Of a stretch of DNA of 35,235 bases, positions 7,963-17,700 are shown piece by piece. The stretch comes from an uncultured Chitinophagales bacterium (GTDB lineage: Bacteria > Bacteroidota > Bacteroidia > Chitinophagales > UBA2359). The stretch is from positions 1 through 35,235 of the forward strand of contig CALBCY010000032.1 of the NCBI GenBank assembly GCA_937927195.1. Reading direction: 5' to 3'. Under the pieces are notes generated by a model. It was not told the DNA's origin. It searched no databases and worked only from the letters and a program-made list of their open reading frames with translations. The position numbers were made by a program, and so were the translations under genes. The stretch's first letter is position 1. Each line of letters starts with the position of its first letter.

Positions 7963-9849
7963 TTAATCCTCCAACAAGACCTCTTCTGGTTTTTCATCTT
8001 CCTCCACAATGTCTTCCTCAAATCGAAGGTTTTCGATGATAAACTCTTGACGTTCTTGAGTATTGCTCCCCATGTAATATTCTAGCATTTGTGCAACCTT
8101 AACTCCGTCCTCTAATACCACTGGATCCATTCGCATATCTTTGCCAATGAAATCCTCAAATTCTTCAGGTGAAATTTCACCCAAACCTTTGAAACGAGTC
8201 ACCTCAGGATTTTTACCCAATTTGCCAACAGCCGTGCGCTTTTCAGTTTCGGAAAAACAGTAAATGGTTTCTTTTTTATTTCTTACTCTGAACAAGGGTG
8301 TTTGTAAAATATACACATGGCCAAGGCGAACAAGGTCTGGAAAAAATTTCAAGAAAAACGTCATCAATAGCAAACGGATATGCATTCCATCCACATCAGC
8401 ATCCGTAGCAACCACGACATTGTTGTAACGCAATCCTTCGATGCCATCCTCTATATTTAAAGCATGTTGGAGCAAGTTGAATTCTTCGTTTTCGTAAACA
8501 ATTTTTTTAGTTTTTTTGAAAGTATTTAAGGGCTTACCTCTCAAGCTGAAAACTGCTTGAGTTTGCACATCTCTGGCCTTGGTCAAAGAACCACTGGCGG
8601 AATCTCCCTCGGTTATGAAGATGGTACTTTGATCTCGCTTGTCGCCTTTTTTCATATTCAGGTGAATGCGGCAATCTCTCAATTTCTTGTTGTGCAAATT
8701 GGCTTTCTTTGCCCTGGTTTTTGCCAACTTTTTGATTCCTGCAATTTCTTTACGCTCTCGCTCAGACTGCATAATTCTTTTGAGCAATCCCTGAGCAACT
8801 TCTGGGTTTTTATGCAAGTAATTATCCAATTCACGTTTTAGAAAATCCAGAATGAATGTTTTCACGGTTGGATCATTTGGTCCCATCACGGTAGAACCCA
8901 ATTTCGTTTTGGTTTGCGATTCAAACACTGGCTCTTGCACTTTGATGCTAACCGCGGCTACAATTGAGGTTCTTATGTCTGTAACATCATAGTTCTTTTT
9001 ATAAAAATCACGAATCGTTTTTACAACAGCTTCTCTGAAAGCGGCCTGGTGGGTTCCACCCTGAGTCGTATGCTGACCATTTACAAAAGAATAATATTCT
9101 TCGCCGTAACTGTCACCATGGGTCATGGCTATCTCAATGTCTTCACCAATTAGGTGGATAATGGGATAACGAATGTCCTCTTGATTTACTTTTTTCGCCA
9201 ATAAATCAAACAAGCCTCTTTTAGAATAAAATCTTTTGCCATTGAAATTGATGGTCAATCCGGAATTCAAATAGACATAATTCCACATTCGACTTTCGAT
9301 AAACTCTGGCTTGAATTTGAAATTTTTGAAAATTTCTTCATCGGGTTCAAAATAAGTCAAGGTTCCGTTTTCTTCTTTGGTTTTGGCGATTCGATGTTCT
9401 TTAATGATTTCGCCTTGCGCAAACTCAGCCAACTTCGCCTTGCCTTCTCTAACAGATTGAACCTTAAAATAGGTCGACAGTGCGTTGACTGCCTTGGTCC
9501 CTACCCCATTCAATCCTACAGACTTTTGGAAAGCCTTGCTGTCATATTTGGCACCCGTGTTCATTTTAGCAACACAATCAACAACCTTGGTCAATGGAAT
9601 CCCACGACCATAGTCTCTTACAAAAGCCGTTTTGTCTTCTACCTTAACTTCGATCGTTTTACCATGTCCCATCATGTATTCATCAATGGAATTATCCAAG
9701 ACCTCCTTTAAAAGAACATAGATTCCATCATCAATGCTGGACCCATCGCCCAATTTACCAATATACATTCCTGGACGAATCCGAATGTGCTCTCTCCATT
9801 CGAGGGATCTGACGTTGTCTGCTGTGTAGTCGCTTTTAGCTTTTGCCAT
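7963..9849 (-). CDS. parE: DNA topoisomerase IV subunit B (type IIA topoisomerase ATPase subunit)
   Basis: The ATP-binding GHKL half is complete: ELLDN-type motif as 'EVLDNSIDE' (Asn53), 'DYGRGIPL' (79-86) and the glycine-rich 'GLNGVGTKA' (112-120). The TOPRIM half has EGDSASG (414-420) and DADVDG (483-488), the Mg2+ carriers of the cleavage core, followed by RFKGLGE (552-558). At 628 aa it lacks the insertion typical of enteric GyrB and matches the short subunit found in Bacteroidota. With ParC it decatenates daughter chromosomes. parC is not next to it on either side, unlike in many relatives. The acidic tail ([18 protein letters not shown]) is unremarkable. Start ATG at 9849; the promoter candidate lies about 130 bp upstream. 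GyrB is the alternative, but the length and the opening '[20 protein letters not shown]' favour ParE. Confidence 0.93.
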   Translation of the reverse strand: MAKAKSDYTADNVRSLEWREHIRIRPGMYIGKLGDGSSIDDGIYVLLKEVLDNSIDEYMMGHGKTIEVKVEDKTAFVRDYGRGIPLTKVVDCVAKMNTGAKYDSKAFQKSVGLNGVGTKAVNALSTYFKVQSVREGKAKLAEFAQGEIIKEHRIAKTKEENGTLTYFEPDEEIFKNFKFKPEFIESRMWNYVYLNSGLTINFNGKRFYSKRGLFDLLAKKVNQEDIRYPIIHLIGEDIEIAMTHGDSYGEEYYSFVNGQHTTQGGTHQAAFREAVVKTIRDFYKKNYDVTDIRTSIVAAVSIKVQEPVFESQTKTKLGSTVMGPNDPTVKTFILDFLKRELDNYLHKNPEVAQGLLKRIMQSERERKEIAGIKKLAKTRAKKANLHNKKLRDCRIHLNMKKGDKRDQSTIFITEGDSASGSLTKARDVQTQAVFSLRGKPLNTFKKTKKIVYENEEFNLLQHALNIEDGIEGLRYNNVVVATDADVDGMHIRLLLMTFFLKFFPDLVRLGHVYILQTPLFRVRNKKETIYCFSETEKRTAVGKLGKNPEVTRFKGLGEISPEEFEDFIGKDMRMDPVVLEDGVKVAQMLEYYMGSNTQERQEFIIENLRFEEDIVEEDEKPEEVLLED

Positions 9850-9977
9850 TCAATTAGTTTTTAGATGCTAGACTGAGTGTTTAGAATTTAGGCATTAGAT
9901 TTTAGAAAATAAATTCCCTAACATTTCGTAAAACAGTTCGTTCAATAACAGTTGTCTCAATGTTCGGTTATCAGTAC

Positions 9978-10006
9978 CAAATCTATGGTTTTACATTTTA
10001 ATTCAA
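9978..10006 (-). promoter_or_regulatory. Promoter of parE
   Basis: On the minus strand TTG (10004-10006), an 18-bp spacer and TAGATTTG (9978-9985) match the Bacteroidota -33/-7 promoter pattern. It leaves a leader of about 120 nt before the ATG at 9849, which includes TTAGATTTTAGA-like filler. Confidence 0.5.
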
Positions 10007-10039
10007 TTGTCTAGTATTCAGATTTTTTGGGTATAAAAT

Positions 10040-10513
10040 TTAATTTTTCTTTTTTTTGTAATGTTTTCCAATTCGCCTTCGGACATAGACTAGTTTTTCA
10101 ACCTCTGCTACTATTTCTCCTTGCTCATTTTTCACTTGAGTGGTAAAAAAATAGTCTTGCTTTCTGGACTTCTCCAAATCGGCTTTGATCGACTCAACTT
10201 TTTCGGGTGGAATGTAAAATTCAGCAGTACAGTTACCTGTACCCGGTTTGAGAAATTTTATGCTGGCTGCCTTGTCCCAAACCGTATATCCTTCTCCTAA
10301 TGTGTTTACAAGAATAAACACAAAAAAAGGATCACACATAGAATACAAAGATCCACCAAAATGAGTTCCAAAAATATTTTTATTCCACCATCTTAACCTC
10401 AATTGTACCTTAAAATAACAAAAGTCATCAGAAATTTCCTTTAGCCTAATTCCAGAAAAGAAATACGGCGGATAAATATTGATTAACTTTGCTTTGTTTT
10501 TTTTGCTGAACAT
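10040..10513 (-). CDS. DUF4442 hotdog-fold protein, probable acyl-CoA thioesterase (157 aa)
   Basis: From MFSKKNKAKLINIYPPYFF onward the protein matches the DUF4442 layout: 'YPPYFFSGIRLKEIS', then 'VQLRLRWWNKNIFGTHFGGSLYSMCDPFF', with the hotdog-type glycine motif HFGGSLYSMCD, then 'GYTVWDKAASIKFLKPG' and a C-terminal strand 'EIVAEVEKLVYVRRR'. These are cytoplasmic hotdog proteins related to acyl-CoA thioesterases; substrate unknown. I chose the ATG at 10513 over the longer open frame to 10597, because the extra 28 residues have no family resemblance and run antisense through the HNH gene. The start codon lies two bases from that of the divergent HNH gene. Confidence 0.8.
   Translation of the reverse strand: MFSKKNKAKLINIYPPYFFSGIRLKEISDDFCYFKVQLRLRWWNKNIFGTHFGGSLYSMCDPFFVFILVNTLGEGYTVWDKAASIKFLKPGTGNCTAEFYIPPEKVESIKADLEKSRKQDYFFTTQVKNEQGEIVAEVEKLVYVRRRIGKHYKKKKN
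10484..10491 (+). promoter_or_regulatory. Possible -7 box of the HNH-deaminase unit
   Basis: TAACTTTG matches TAnnTTTG exactly, 25 bp upstream of the HNH ATG at 10516. The box lies inside the 5' coding part of the divergent DUF4442 gene. No -33 TTG is seen at the expected distance. Confidence 0.4.
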
Positions 10514-10515
10514 TG

Positions 10516-10812
10516 ATGAAATTAAGGAAAAACATATACTTCCCTGTTGATTGTTTTTATTGCGATAGAGGCATTCCGAATCGCTATGAACATACATTTG
10601 ATCACATTGTCCCTTTATCTAAGGGTGGCAAAAACAGCTATGACAACGTGGTTCATTGCTGTTCTAATTGTAATCAATCTAAAGGAAATATGAGTTTAGA
10701 TGCTTGGCTAACATATTTACTTAAGCAAATAAAAGGATTAGAATCCAATCATCCAAAATTTCAGCATTTTAGACCAATAATTTTTAAATTAAAGGAAATA
10801 CTTAAAAAGTAG
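10516..10812 (+). CDS. HNH endonuclease domain protein (98 aa)
   Basis: A minimal HNH nuclease: CFYC (13-16), 'FDHIVPLSKGGKNSYDN' with the catalytic D-H pair at 29-30 and the Asn at 44, then CSNCNQSKGN (49-58), giving the two CxxC pairs that hold a structural zinc. It is barely more than the bare domain, with a short basic helical tail. Family members nick or cut double-stranded DNA; small stand-alone ones have varied or unknown roles. An in-frame TGA at 10507 fixes the start as ATG 10516 (or TTG 10513). A deaminase gene follows 33 bp downstream in the same direction, so the two are probably co-transcribed. Confidence 0.85.
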   Translation: MKLRKNIYFPVDCFYCDRGIPNRYEHTFDHIVPLSKGGKNSYDNVVHCCSNCNQSKGNMSLDAWLTYLLKQIKGLESNHPKFQHFRPIIFKLKEILKK

Positions 10813-10845
10813 ATATTCTATAATCTTTAAAATCAAATAAGTAAA

Positions 10846-11280
10846 ATGGATCAGTTTATGCAAGCGGCTATTGATGAGGCAAAGAAAGGCCTTTCTGAGG
10901 GAGGAATTCCCATTGGTTCTGTACTGGTGAAAGATGGGAAAGTTGTTGCTTCCGGCCACAATAAAAGAGTTCAAGAGGACAATCCTATTCTTCATGGTGA
11001 AATGGATTGTTTATTCAATGCCGGCAGAGTTGGAAGTTACCGAGATACAGTGATTTATTCAACATTGATGCCCTGTTACATGTGCGCAGGCACAATTGTC
11101 CAATTCAAAATTCCGAAAGTCATTGTGGGAGAATCGAAGACTTTTGACGGAGCCAGAGCGTTTATGGAATCGCATGGAGTTGAAGTTGTTGACTTAGCTT
11201 TGCCAGAATGTATAGATATGATGGAGGATTTTATCGAAAAAAATCCCAAATTGTGGAACGAAGACATTGGTGAGCTATAA
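10846..11280 (+). CDS. Cytosine deaminase, yeast FCY1-like (144 aa)
   Basis: Zinc deaminase fold: 'GGIPIGSVLV' start of the core, HGE (His50, Glu52: zinc ligand and proton shuttle) and PCYMC (Cys77, Cys80: zinc ligands). It resembles the fungal cytosine deaminase FCY1 more than bacterial TadA or CodA: 'EGGIPIGSVL', 'GHNKRVQ', 'LHGEMDCL', 'STLMPCYMCAGTIVQFKIP', 'VIVGE', and a C-terminal 'WNEDIGEL' where yeast has WFEDIGE. The expected reaction is cytosine to uracil plus ammonia, in pyrimidine salvage. 144 aa is the full length. It lies 33 bp after the HNH gene and precedes a small membrane protein gene. Confidence 0.88.
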   Translation: MDQFMQAAIDEAKKGLSEGGIPIGSVLVKDGKVVASGHNKRVQEDNPILHGEMDCLFNAGRVGSYRDTVIYSTLMPCYMCAGTIVQFKIPKVIVGESKTFDGARAFMESHGVEVVDLALPECIDMMEDFIEKNPKLWNEDIGEL

Positions 11281-11316
11281 ATAAAACGACGAATAAAGCG
11301 CCGAATAAAACGACGA
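11281..11316. repeat. 12-bp tandem repeat, three copies
   Basis: ATAAAACGACGA, ATAAAGCGCCGA and ATAAAACGACGA follow the deaminase stop codon directly. Two copies are identical and the middle one differs at two bases. Confidence 0.6.
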
Positions 11317-11351
11317 ATTGAGTCATAAATCAGGCCTAAATCAAAAAAACT

Positions 11352-11681
11352 ATGAAACAGTCTGTTTTGGTCAGTATGGTCTTGGCATTACTGTCCATAA
11401 TTTCTGCAGCAATGAAATTAATCCCCGGTCAATATTCAAGTTATTTGACTGAAGTGATGACATGGCAGGGATCCTGGTCTTGGGCAGCCTTAGAAATCAT
11501 TCTAGCTATAGGACTCTTTGTTTCGCCAATATCAATGCAGTCAAACAAATTGTTGTGTGTGATCTATGGATTGGGAATTTTTATAGCATTGGCCTTGTTG
11601 GGTTGGCAATTGACCGTTTTGTATGCAATGGCATTTCCTGTTTCAATCTATTTGTTGTTGTTAAAAGGTAGCAAAAACTGA
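11352..11681 (+). CDS. Small integral membrane protein, DoxX-like (109 aa)
   Basis: Four hydrophobic segments are visible at about 4-22, 43-60, 66-83 and 86-104, joined by very short loops. Length and topology resemble DoxX-like membrane proteins, with a 'AAMKLIPGQ' stretch after the first helix like the 'xxxKL' position of that family, but there is no decisive motif. The start codon ATG at 11352 has an AT-rich upstream region. It is separated from the deaminase by 71 bp containing the 12-bp repeats, so co-transcription is possible but unproven. Confidence 0.7.
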   Translation: MKQSVLVSMVLALLSIISAAMKLIPGQYSSYLTEVMTWQGSWSWAALEIILAIGLFVSPISMQSNKLLCVIYGLGIFIALALLGWQLTVLYAMAFPVSIYLLLLKGSKN

Positions 11682-11858
11682 TCATTTACGTAATTCAAAT
11701 TACGGAATAGTTTTTGAATCAATTTGGATATTAGATTTGCAATAGCAATCCTGGCAAGGATGCTGTAAAAGTAGACTAAAAAGTACAATGATCTATTGGC
11801 TTTCAAATCTCGTAAGCTAAGGTCTGTTATCAATTAAGAGAAGAAGAAAAGAGAAGAT

Positions 11859-12410
11859 ATGAAAAAAGAGAAAAATCCTAAGAATTTTTTAAAACCACCT
11901 GAATATCCTGGAGGACAGGAAGAGTTGAAAAAGTTCATAAAGGAAAACAGGAAATACCCAAAGGAGGCATTGGAAAAAAAAATCCAAGGAGATGTGATCA
12001 TTGAATACAGGATAGATCCAAAAGGAAATGTTATAAGTACCGTCTTTCTCAAAAGGTTGGGACATGGATGTGATGAAGAAGCAGAAAGGTTGGTGAAAGC
12101 ATTGAAATTTAAGCCTCAAAACAATCGCAACAGAAAAGTTGGAGGGAAGAGTAAAATAAAAATTCCTTTTAAGCTAAAAAAAATCAAGAAGAAAATGCCA
12201 AAGAAACCAGTAACCGTTCCGACTGTAATGCTTGCCAATCACGGACCTCAAAATTTAAAAATCGTCTATCATTACACGCCAGCTAAAAAGAAAGACCCAA
12301 AGAATCAAGGTCCTAAAAAGCCTTTAGTAAATGCGACTAAAAAGACTGAACAAAAGAATGAACAACAACCTAGAAAATTGGTTTACAAAATTAATATTAA
12401 CAGACCTTAG
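11859..12410 (+). CDS. TonB C-terminal domain protein without membrane anchor (183 aa)
   Basis: Residues about 12-85 are a TonB_C domain: 'PPEYPGGQEELKKFIKENRKYP', here written in two parts as PPEYPGGQEELK and KFIKENRKYPKEA, then 'GDVIIEYRIDPKGNV', 'EEAERLVKALKFKPQ'. In normal TonB this domain touches outer-membrane receptors from the periplasm. This protein has neither an N-terminal membrane helix nor a signal peptide. The C-terminal 100 residues are extremely basic and proline-rich (KKIKKKMPKKP, KKKDPKNQGPKKP). In Bacteroidota 'PEYPGGxxEL' domains also occur as modules of surface or regulatory proteins. With no export signal it would stay in the cytoplasm, which is odd for this domain. Confidence 0.8.
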   Translation: MKKEKNPKNFLKPPEYPGGQEELKKFIKENRKYPKEALEKKIQGDVIIEYRIDPKGNVISTVFLKRLGHGCDEEAERLVKALKFKPQNNRNRKVGGKSKIKIPFKLKKIKKKMPKKPVTVPTVMLANHGPQNLKIVYHYTPAKKKDPKNQGPKKPLVNATKKTEQKNEQQPRKLVYKININRP

Positions 12411-12540
12411 CTAGACATTAGATTTTAGACATAAGACTTTAGCTTTGCAAAGCATTGCATCTGTATTGCTTGAACAGTTTGTTTTAATCTGGTCGATGCT
12501 TTGATGAAATCTAGACCATTTAGTATTAACAGACCGTAGT
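12395..12540. repeat. Degenerate intergenic repeats between convergent genes
   Basis: The motif TATTAACAGACC occurs at 12395-12406 (end of the TonB-domain gene) and again at 12524-12535. TTAGATTTTAGAC-like filler lies between them. This 142-bp gap between convergent stop codons holds no ORF or strong hairpin. Confidence 0.4.
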
Positions 12541-12552
12541 TACTGTTGAGAT

Positions 12553-14232
12553 TTACCTTTCATAAATCAGTTCCCCTTTTAGATAGGTTTCCAAGACTTT
12601 CGTTTGGGCAACCTGAGTCGGCTCAATTTCAAAAATATTTTGATCCAGAACAATGAAATCTGCTTCTTTGCCAACTTGTATGGATCCAACCAATTCTTCC
12701 TGCCTCATCACATACGCGGCATTTAGAGTGTAGGCTTTGATCACTTGTTCCAAACCAATATTTTGTGGATTTCTGGTTAAGGCATTTTGCATCCCAATGA
12801 AAGGATTCAATTCACTGACATCCCAATCACTGCTCAATGTCACTCTAGCCCCTGCCTCTGTCAAGCTTTTAATTGGAACTACATTGTTGTTCACAGCTGC
12901 ACCAATTAAAAAGTCAAAATCATGCCAATGCTCTGGATTGGTAAAATCTCCCGCTACTTGCGCATCCGCTGTCACATTCAATTCAGCGAATCTTTCCATG
13001 TCCTGCTCATCAACGTATTCAACGTGGGTTAATCTGTGTCGACCATTGTTGCTTCCACCTTGTTCAATGGCATTCAAGGATTCATGAACGCCACGGTTTC
13101 CAATGGCATGAATGTGAAAGTCAAAACCGATGGGCTCCAATTCTGTTATGTATTGCGCAATTCTTTCTTCTGTGAAATAATTCAAGCCATTGTTCGTCAT
13201 TTCACCAAAATAATCCAACATATAATTATCATGCATTGCACAAGTAGTATTGTGAACGATCCCGTCGCTGTACAATTTGATCTGATTGATTTTCAAAAGG
13301 CTATTTGGATTATTTTCATACAGGCCCTTGATCACGTTCAATTGATCATTGTCTTCTTCATTCGGATAAGCCCAAAGACCCAAGTTAACCCTGGCTGTTA
13401 AATTTCCTTCATTGGCAATCTTTTTCCATGTTTCATGGTGGTCTCTTTTCCAATAAGTTCTTGCATCGCAAAGGGAAGTGATGCCATGCTTAGCCAACTC
13501 AGGCAAAGCAAATTCTATCAATCCTTCATAATCATTTTGCTTACTTTCAGCCGTCACGGGCAAGGCCAGATCAATTAGTATATTTCCTGCATTGTCCATC
13601 AATAATCCATTGGGCTCGCCCAGTTCATCTCTCATTATTATTCCACCAATCGGATTCTCCGAATCATTGCTAATCCCCATCAATTCCAAAGCTTTTGAAT
13701 TGGCCCAAATAGAATGGGAAGTCAATTCCATAATTCCAACAGGACGGTCTGGTGATAACTCATCCAATATTTCTTTCGGGTTTCTAGTCGCCTCAAGAAG
13801 AATTTCTAAGTCAAATCCCCAGCCCAAAAGCCATCCAGTTCCAGGGTTTTCAGCCAAAGCAGTTTCTAAATTGGTGGCATATTCTTCTGCATCCTCCACT
13901 TGATCATCAAGGATGAATTGAAAGTTGTTTGAGGCTGCTTCCAAAGGGTGAAGATGAACATCATGAATTCCAGGAATAATCAACAAGCCTTCCATGTCAA
14001 TCATTTCAGCATTAGAAGAAGCTTCGTTTTTGACTTCACCATCGGTACCCACAAATTTTATTACACCATCCTCCACTAAAAATGCTTCAGCCCAAGGCTG
14101 ATTTTCATTTACTGTATAAATTTCGGCATTAAAAAACACCACTTCTATTGCTTCTGTAGTGTCGGGTTCTTTGTCACCACATGCTGTAAAAAAGAGCAGC
14201 AGATAAATCCATAAAACATGCATATTTTTCAT
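12553..14232 (-). CDS. Amidohydrolase family 3 (YtcJ-like) lipoprotein (559 aa)
   Basis: Metal-dependent hydrolase: 'LLIIPGIHDVHLHP' gives the HxH motif (His93 and His95) that opens the TIM barrel of the amidohydrolase superfamily. 'FDFHIHAIGNRG' and 'HRLTHVEYV' carry later histidine ligands, and 'LSSDWDVSELNPF' the conserved aspartate. 'ADFIVLDQNIFEIEP' is the closing beta-sandwich part. The overall order fits the YtcJ/amidohydrolase_3 group, whose substrates are mostly unknown. An N-terminal lipoprotein signal ends in FFTAC (Cys18), so it is exported and lipid-anchored, unusual for this mainly cytoplasmic family but common in Bacteroidota. Start ATG at 14232, with an alternative ATG four codons in. 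Confidence 0.9.
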   Translation of the reverse strand: MKNMHVLWIYLLLFFTACGDKEPDTTEAIEVVFFNAEIYTVNENQPWAEAFLVEDGVIKFVGTDGEVKNEASSNAEMIDMEGLLIIPGIHDVHLHPLEAASNNFQFILDDQVEDAEEYATNLETALAENPGTGWLLGWGFDLEILLEATRNPKEILDELSPDRPVGIMELTSHSIWANSKALELMGISNDSENPIGGIIMRDELGEPNGLLMDNAGNILIDLALPVTAESKQNDYEGLIEFALPELAKHGITSLCDARTYWKRDHHETWKKIANEGNLTARVNLGLWAYPNEEDNDQLNVIKGLYENNPNSLLKINQIKLYSDGIVHNTTCAMHDNYMLDYFGEMTNNGLNYFTEERIAQYITELEPIGFDFHIHAIGNRGVHESLNAIEQGGSNNGRHRLTHVEYVDEQDMERFAELNVTADAQVAGDFTNPEHWHDFDFLIGAAVNNNVVPIKSLTEAGARVTLSSDWDVSELNPFIGMQNALTRNPQNIGLEQVIKAYTLNAAYVMRQEELVGSIQVGKEADFIVLDQNIFEIEPTQVAQTKVLETYLKGELIYER

Positions 14233-14239
14233 CTAAGTT

Positions 14240-14340
14240 ATTTTGAAAAGCCATTGGCTTTTGGCTTTTTTTTGAAAGCTGTTGGCTTTTGGCTATTGGC
14301 CTTTGGTTATTTTTTGAAAAGCCTTTGGCTTTTAGCTAGT
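14240..14340. repeat. Degenerate (TTGGCTTTTGGC) tandem array
   Basis: Three loose units of about 35 bp, each starting TTTTGAAA-GC and carrying TTGGCTTTTGGC or TTTGGCTTTTAGC. They lie directly upstream of the amidohydrolase gene. The heptamer content resembles the cleaner TAGCCTT array at 19802-19855. Confidence 0.6.
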
Positions 14341-14746
14341 GACCAAATTATGGAAATTTGCCCAATTACTAAGATACGAAAACCACTTTATTTGGCAGAG
14401 AACTGAAAAGTTTGATTACATAGCGCTTTACCAATGCCTTTCTTAATTGTTTATCACTATTTTATTTCAGCTCGACTTTAAAAAGACTCGCAACCTTTTT
14501 GCATTTTAAAGGCCCTAAAATCAGCTCAAACTATCGCCTAATTTTCAATTCTTCATGTATTTGGTTTTATTGTTGAGAATTCAATTTCTGATCTTTCTTA
14601 ATATGGTAAAATTTATTATAATTGCTACCGATACTATATTACTTTGGATCAACTTTCGATTTATTTCCCTACCCTGTTGCTTTCTTTTACAAAAGAAAAC
14701 CATTCAAATATTTTAGGATATTAATTATTTGCAATCAAATTATAAT
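14341..14746. other. Intergenic stretch before the 1685-aa protease gene
   Basis: About 400 bp, AT-rich. It contains a small perfect palindrome TTTCTTTTACAAAAGAAA (14681-14698) and no exact TAnnTTTG box; the nearest look-alikes are TGTATTTG (about 14554) and TACTTTG (about 14640). I see no coding potential on either strand. Confidence 0.5.
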
Positions 14747-17700
14747 ATGAAGCAATCTATTTTAAAAACTAAACATCTCATTTCTTGTGCAATTACTTTG
14801 TTACTGCTCGGAAATATTTTACTGGCCCAAAAACCTATGGCAGAAAGAGGTTTCGAGATCAATCCTCAATTAGAGGAACGTTCAGAAATTATCGAAAACA
14901 AAAGGATTGACCTCAATACCGGTCTGCCATTAAGTATTTACAATTTACATTACAAAGTTAAGGATGCCCGACCAGAAGAGATGGCCCTTCAATACTTGCA
15001 AGAACAAGGCGCTCAATTGGGTCTTCCCAAAGGTCAACTTGACAATCTTAAACATTATTTCACTAGAAGTTCTGACATTGGTCATACGGTGAGGTTTCAG
15101 CAGGTTTTTGGTGAAATTCCTGTTAGTAAATCAGAAATAGTGGTGACCATTGACCCCAATAATTTTGTAACTTTTATAAGCAGCACCTACAAAAAGGAAG
15201 CCTATTTCCCACAAACAAACACTGTTTTAAGTGAAATGGATGCAAGGCAAATAGCAGAAAATCACATTCGTTTGAATAGCGAAACAACTTTCGAGAGAAC
15301 AGAAATGTTGATATTTCACCATCCAGTTTCTAAACAAAGCATCTTAGTTTATGATGTCCTAACCAATTGCCCGAATCCATTGGGTGAATGGCATGTATTT
15401 GTTGATGTTGAAACAGGAGAAGTCGTCAAAGCAGTGGATGAGGCAGTTTATGATCATGGACATGGTGATGATGATGAAAGCGAAACAAGTTCAAATTCGA
15501 CAAGAGTAAATGGAAACGTTTGGACACCTCCGATGGCATTGCCTGCTATGCCAGCAACTGGAACTGGAAATGTTTTTGATCCAGATCCATTGTTATCTGC
15601 TGGAGTAACATATGGTACCGGAGGATACACCGATAATGGAGATGCCAATTCTGCAGATTTGACTTCGCAAATATTTAATGAAACATTATTGGATATCACG
15701 TTGACTGGTGGAAATTATACTTTGTATGGAATTTATGCCGGGGAAGTTGATTGGGATACCCCAAATGATGGAATTCAATCTCAAACCTCCAGTGCTTTTA
15801 ATTTTAATCGATCTGATGCGGGATTTGAGGCAGTAAACATATATTATCATGTTGATGCCTCAATGCGATACATCAATACTGTTCTTAATTGTCCAGTAGC
15901 TCCACAACAAAATGGTGGAGTGGCAGAGTTTGATCCACATGGTGCAGGCGGTGCCGATAATTCCTATTATACTGGTGGTACTCAAAGAATATCCTTTGGA
16001 GAAGGTTGTGTTGACGATGGAGAGGATTCAGATGTAATCCACCATGAGCTTTTCCACGGTATCCATGATTGGGTGACTGGAGGAAATTTATCCAATACCC
16101 AAGGATTGAGTGAAGGATCCGCAGATTACTGGGCAGTTTCCTATAACAGGGGTTCAGCAAGAACACAATTTACAGTTGCAGATCCCCAATGGAACTGGGT
16201 ATTTAATTGGGATGGTCACAATGAATGTTGGGGCGGTAGGGTCACCAACTATGGAGGAACCTATCCAGATGATGTAACTGCTGGATGCTTGCATACTTGT
16301 GGTCAAATTTGGTCTACTTGTATTATGGGTATTTGGGATCAATTGGGGCAACAAACAGCCGATAAATTGATGATTGAAGGATTGAGCATGACCGGTGGAT
16401 CATCCAATCAGGATGATGCAGCCAATGCGGTTTATCAAGCAGCAATAAATTTGGGCATCAATGGTCCTGACTTGCAAGCCATTCATGCACAATTAAGTGG
16501 CTGCGGGTATACTTTGCCTTCTCTTCCCGGACCACCAGTTGCCAACTTTGAAGCAGATCAAACTGAATTTTGTGTAGACACATCTCCTTCCGTTAGCTTC
16601 AATGATCTTTCGACTGGTGATCCTGTTATAAACAGTTGGTCGTGGACGTTCCCTGGTGGAACACCAGCTACTTCAACATCGCCAAATCCTACTGTTACCT
16701 ACTCTTCTGCCGGAATCTATGATGTTACTTTGCAAGTTTGCAATGGCAACGCTGAATGTGATGTCATTACATTGACCAATTACATTACAGTTATTAGTGC
16801 TGCAAATTGCCCGAATGATTGCCATCCAACTTTTTTTGATTCAGGTGGGTCAACTGGCCAATATCAAGATGATGAAAATATGGAATGGACCTTCTGTCCT
16901 TTAGATCCAACCTGTGAAAAGATAGAAATGACTTTTACTTCTGTTGACATTGAGGCAACAACGGGGACTGGGATCCAGGACGGTTGTTGGGATTTCTTAA
17001 GCATATATAATGGTGCTTCAACAGGTTCTCCTGTTTTGGCTGAAACGCTATGTGGAGAATTGGAAGGTTCAGGTGATACTCCAAGTGTTGCAAGCTCCTT
17101 ACTTCAAGCTGGAGATGTATTTACATCAACATCGGCTAGTGGATGCTTGACCATCACCTTTAGTTCGGATGCTTCTGTAACAAATAATGGTTGGTCTGCT
17201 GATTTGATTTGTGTAGGAGCTTGTTCTTGCCCAACATTTACCTCCGTTGACAGTCCGCCTGCGAGTGTTGCATGTGATGGATCTATAGGTTTGAATGCAC
17301 TTACCAGCAATAATGCCTCTGCTGATCTCAGTTTCAATTGGAGCATTAGCAGTGGAGCAGCATTTGCCAATTTGAACAATGCGACTAGCCCAACAGCGAA
17401 TATAACTTTTGACAATACTTCTTGTTCAGCTGAAGATGTGGAAATCAGTTTGAACATTCTTTGTACGATTGACAATTCCGTTCTTTTCGATGGAGTTGTA
17501 GGATCAAGCAGTGTTCAAGTTTGTGCTGACGCATATGGTTGTACCGATCCAACAGCCTGTAATTTCGATTCTACAGCTTCTTGTGATGACGCTTCTTGTC
17601 AGGTTTTAGATGCTTGTGGTGTTTGCGGTGGTTCTGGAACTGCAGGTTGCAACGATCCAAGCGCATGTAACTTTAATTCAGCAGCTGCATGCGATGATGG

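Noticed and set aside
10514-10597. 28-codon N-terminal extension of the DUF4442 protein
   Set aside because: The extension is antisense to the HNH zinc and catalytic residues and has no family resemblance; the internal ATG at 10513 gives a normal-length protein.
14729-14746. TTG start giving six extra residues on the 1685-aa protease
   Set aside because: The signal peptide begins naturally at MKQS (ATG 14747). The same reasoning rejects TTG 22182 and TTG 22463 for their genes.
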